6,464 nt of DNA from DASXRC01 sp036506495 (GTDB lineage Bacteria > Actinomycetota > Actinomycetes > Mycobacteriales > Micromonosporaceae), in NCBI GenBank assembly GCA_036506495.1, contig DASXRQ010000005.1, positions 1-6,464 of the forward strand, written 5' to 3'. The position numbers and the translations under genes are program-made. The notes under the pieces were generated by a model. The model made no database searches, was not told the origin of the DNA, and worked only from the letters and a program-made list of their open reading frames with translations. This document shows positions 4,638-6,464 of the stretch, piece by piece (within the stretch, counting starts at the first letter, position 1; each line of letters starts with the position of its first letter).

Positions 4638-5293
4638 ACGGTCTTGTCGAGCTTGAGAATGTCACCAAGGCGTATCCCGGCGGGGTCACGGCGCTGTGCG
4701 ACGTCACCCTGACCGTCGGGTACGGCGAGCTGGTCGCGATCGTCGGCCCGTCCGGCTCTGGCAAGTCCACGATGCTGCACCTCATCGGCACGCTGGACCG
4801 GCCGTCCGCGGGCGGCGTACGGATCGATGGGCACGACGTCGCCACACTCCCGGATCGGGAGCTGTCGCGCCTGCGAGCCCGCCGGATCGGGTTCGTGTTC
4901 CAGCAGTTCCATCTGGCGCCGGGGCGCAGCGCTGCGGCCAACGTGGCCGATGGTCTGCTCTATGCCGGCGTACCCGCCAAGGAGCGTGTGCGGCGCGCGG
5001 AGGCCGCGCTGGTCCGGGTTGGCCTCGGCGATCGGCTTTCGCACCGGCCGCATCAGCTCTCTGGCGGCGAGAAGCAGCGGGTCGCCATCGCGCGGGCTGT
5101 GGTGGGCGAACCGGCGCTGCTGCTGGCGGACGAGCCCACCGGCAACCTGGACTCGGTGTCCGGTGCGGGCGTCGTCGAGCTGTTGAGCGAGCTCAACCTG
5201 GCCGGGACGACGGTATTGATCATCACGCACGATCGGGAGATCGCCGCCAGCTTGCCGCGCCAGATACCGATGCGTGACGGACGGGTGATCTGA
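4634..5293 (+). CDS. ABC transporter ATP-binding protein, MacB/LolD type
   Basis: A 219-residue single-domain ABC ATPase that would power the permease encoded next. All catalytic motifs are intact: Walker A G-P-S-G-S-G-K-S-T (38-46), Q-loop F-V-F-Q-Q-F (87-92), signature L-S-G-G-E-K-Q-R (142-149), Walker B A-L-L-L-A-D-E-P-T (161-169, catalytic E167), D-loop G-N-L-D (170-173) and switch H199 in I-I-T-H-D. Length and the sequence Y-P-G-G-V-T-A-L near the N-terminus fit the MacB/LolD/FtsE class of mechanotransmission or lipoprotein/peptide-handling transporters rather than nutrient importers. The ATG at 4634 has AGGAGG 7 nt upstream; the SD block AAAGGAGGAGA is the same as that before the lipoprotein gene. 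The permease follows after 1 nt. The substrate cannot be told from this subunit. Confidence 0.97.
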   Translation: MNGLVELENVTKAYPGGVTALCDVTLTVGYGELVAIVGPSGSGKSTMLHLIGTLDRPSAGGVRIDGHDVATLPDRELSRLRARRIGFVFQQFHLAPGRSAAANVADGLLYAGVPAKERVRRAEAALVRVGLGDRLSHRPHQLSGGEKQRVAIARAVVGEPALLLADEPTGNLDSVSGAGVVELLSELNLAGTTVLIITHDREIAASLPRQIPMRDGRVI

Positions 5294-5294
5294 T

Positions 5295-6455
5295 ATGTCG
5301 CTAGCGGATATGCTCCGGGTCGCCGGGGTCGGGCTGCGCGCGCGGCCGCTGCGGGCGTTTCTGTCGGCGTTGGGCATCGCGATCGGCATCGCGGCGATGA
5401 CCGCGGTCGTCGGCATCTCGTCGTCGAGCCGCGCCGACCTCGATCGGGCGCTCGCCGCGCTCGGCACGAACCTGCTGACGGTCTCGCCCGGCTCCACCAT
5501 GTTCGGCAGCGATGCGACGTTGCCCGACGAGTCGGTACGGATGATCTCCCGGATCGGCCCGGTCCGCCGGGTCTCCGCGATCGGCACCGTTTCCGACACC
5601 TCGGTCTACCGGACCGACCGGATCCCGGCCGCGGAAACCGGCGGGCTTTCGGTGCAGGCCGCCCAGCTTTCCCTGCTGGACACCGTGAGCGCCAGGCTCG
5701 TCAGCGGTACCTGGTTGAACGCGGCGACCGCGCGTTACCCGGCCGTGGTGCTCGGTGCCGCCGCGGCCCGGCGGCTCGGCTCGGTCCCCGCGGTGTGGCT
5801 GGGCGGCCGGTGGTTCACCGTGGTCGGCGTGCTGGCCCCGGCGCCGCTCGCGCCCGAGCTGGACTCGTCCGTGCTGGTCGGGTGGCCCGCGGCCACGACG
5901 TACCTCGGCTTTGACGGACATCCGACGACCGTCTACACGCGATCCACCGACTCCCAGGTCGAGGCGGTACGGGCGGTGCTGGCCGCGACCGCGAACCCGG
6001 AGAACCCGAACGAGGTCAAGGTGTCCCGTCCCTCCGACGCGCTGGCCGCGCAGCGGGCGACCGACCGGACGTTCACCGGCCTGCTGCTGGGTCTCGGCGC
6101 GGTGGCGCTGCTGGTGGGCGGCATCGGCGTCGCCAACACGATGGTGATCTCGGTGCTGGAACGCCGGGCGGAGATCGGCCTGCGGCGCTCGCTGGGCGCG
6201 ACCCGGGGCCAGATCCGGACGCAGTTCGTGACGGAGTCGCTGTTGCTGTCGCTGCTCGGCGGGGTCGGCGGTGTGCTGGGCGGTCTCGCGGTGACGGCGT
6301 TGTATGCGATGACTCGTACATGGCCGACGGTGGTGCCGGCGTGGGCGCTGATCGGGGGCGTCGGCGCCACCGTGCTGATCGGAGCGATCGCGGGTCTCTA
6401 CCCGGCGATCCGGGCGGCACGCCTGGCGCCGACCGAGGCGCTGGCCGCGCCCTGA
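5295..6455 (+). CDS. ABC transporter permease, MacB/FtsX type
   Basis: A 386-residue permease with the four-helix MacB topology. TM1 is at about 21-43 after an amphipathic start (R-A-R-P-L-R-A-F-L-S-A-L-G-I-A-I-G-I). A large extracytoplasmic MacB-PCD-like domain covers about 44-257 (beginning D-L-D-R-A-L-A-A-L-G-T-N-L-L-T-V). The FtsX domain (260-379) has TM2 (261-285), the coupling segment E-R-R-A-E-I-G-L-R-R-S-L-G-A-T-R-G-Q-I (289-307), TM3 (312-337) and TM4 (350-370). The end is Y-P-A-I-R-A-A-R-L-A-P-T-E-A-L-A, as is usual in the family. It would act as a homodimer with the ATPase and adaptor encoded upstream. In MacB-like systems the helices transmit force rather than form a channel through the membrane. 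It starts 1 nt after the ATPase stop with GGTGATC (anti-SD match) 4 nt upstream. The reading frame is complete and ends 9 nt before the window edge, so a terminator or further genes would lie outside. Confidence 0.96.
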   Translation: MSLADMLRVAGVGLRARPLRAFLSALGIAIGIAAMTAVVGISSSSRADLDRALAALGTNLLTVSPGSTMFGSDATLPDESVRMISRIGPVRRVSAIGTVSDTSVYRTDRIPAAETGGLSVQAAQLSLLDTVSARLVSGTWLNAATARYPAVVLGAAAARRLGSVPAVWLGGRWFTVVGVLAPAPLAPELDSSVLVGWPAATTYLGFDGHPTTVYTRSTDSQVEAVRAVLAATANPENPNEVKVSRPSDALAAQRATDRTFTGLLLGLGAVALLVGGIGVANTMVISVLERRAEIGLRRSLGATRGQIRTQFVTESLLLSLLGGVGGVLGGLAVTALYAMTRTWPTVVPAWALIGGVGATVLIGAIAGLYPAIRAARLAPTEALAAP

Positions 6456-6464
6456 CGGTACGTT

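Noticed and set aside
2908..4941. 677-codon open frame on the minus strand across the lipoprotein, adaptor and ATPase genes
   Set aside because: It crosses three well-supported plus-strand genes and an intergenic region, and shows low-complexity Arg/Pro/Gly/Asp composition. It is a GC-composition shadow.
1..6464. A wholly new defence, mobile or CRISPR-like system
   Set aside because: No array, transposase, integrase, nuclease or toxin-antitoxin signature was seen. All major genes belong to recognisable two-component, PadR, reductase-like and MacB-type transporter families, so novelty is limited to the local features listed.

Overview
The window comes from a very GC-rich genome. Third codon positions are mostly G or C, GTG starts occur beside ATG, Shine-Dalgarno (SD) sequences are AGGAGG-like, and adjacent genes repeatedly share ATGA stop/start overlaps. 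With the protein families present, this points to an actinobacterium. A Micromonosporaceae-like host is my guess from general resemblance, not from a search. No rRNA, tRNA, insertion sequence, CRISPR array or phage gene is visible.

Left part, minus strand (1-2889). Reading in the direction of transcription, a two-component operon runs response regulator (2889-2215), histidine kinase (2218-1115), then a RibD/DHFR-fold reductase-like protein (1105-464). A GC hairpin at 430-453 probably ends it. Next is a separate minus-strand unit with its own promoter/operator region (360-386): a small PadR-family repressor (356-30). Its stop overlaps the start of a further gene, of which only the first 11 codons (33-1) lie in the window.

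Right part, plus strand (2981-6455). An efflux-type operon diverges from the two-component operon across a 91-bp intergenic region. It encodes a small lipoprotein with two copies of a two-cysteine module, a membrane-anchored periplasmic-adaptor-like protein with a peptidoglycan-binding domain, a MacB/LolD-type ABC ATPase and a MacB/FtsX-type permease. The first two genes overlap by 4 nt. The gap between adaptor and ATPase is bridged exactly by a 20-codon open frame (4575-4637) that overlaps the flanking genes with ATGA at both ends.

How the parts probably work together (inference): the kinase senses an envelope signal, the OmpR-type regulator acts on the shared divergent region, and the output is the lipoprotein-adaptor-ATPase-permease machine, which would export or move a substrate across the envelope. 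The arrangement is a recognisable actinobacterial cassette type rather than an obviously new system. The least explained elements are the duplicated-Cys lipoprotein, the hairpin covering its ribosome-binding site, the bridging mini-ORF, and the reductase-like gene attached to the regulatory operon.
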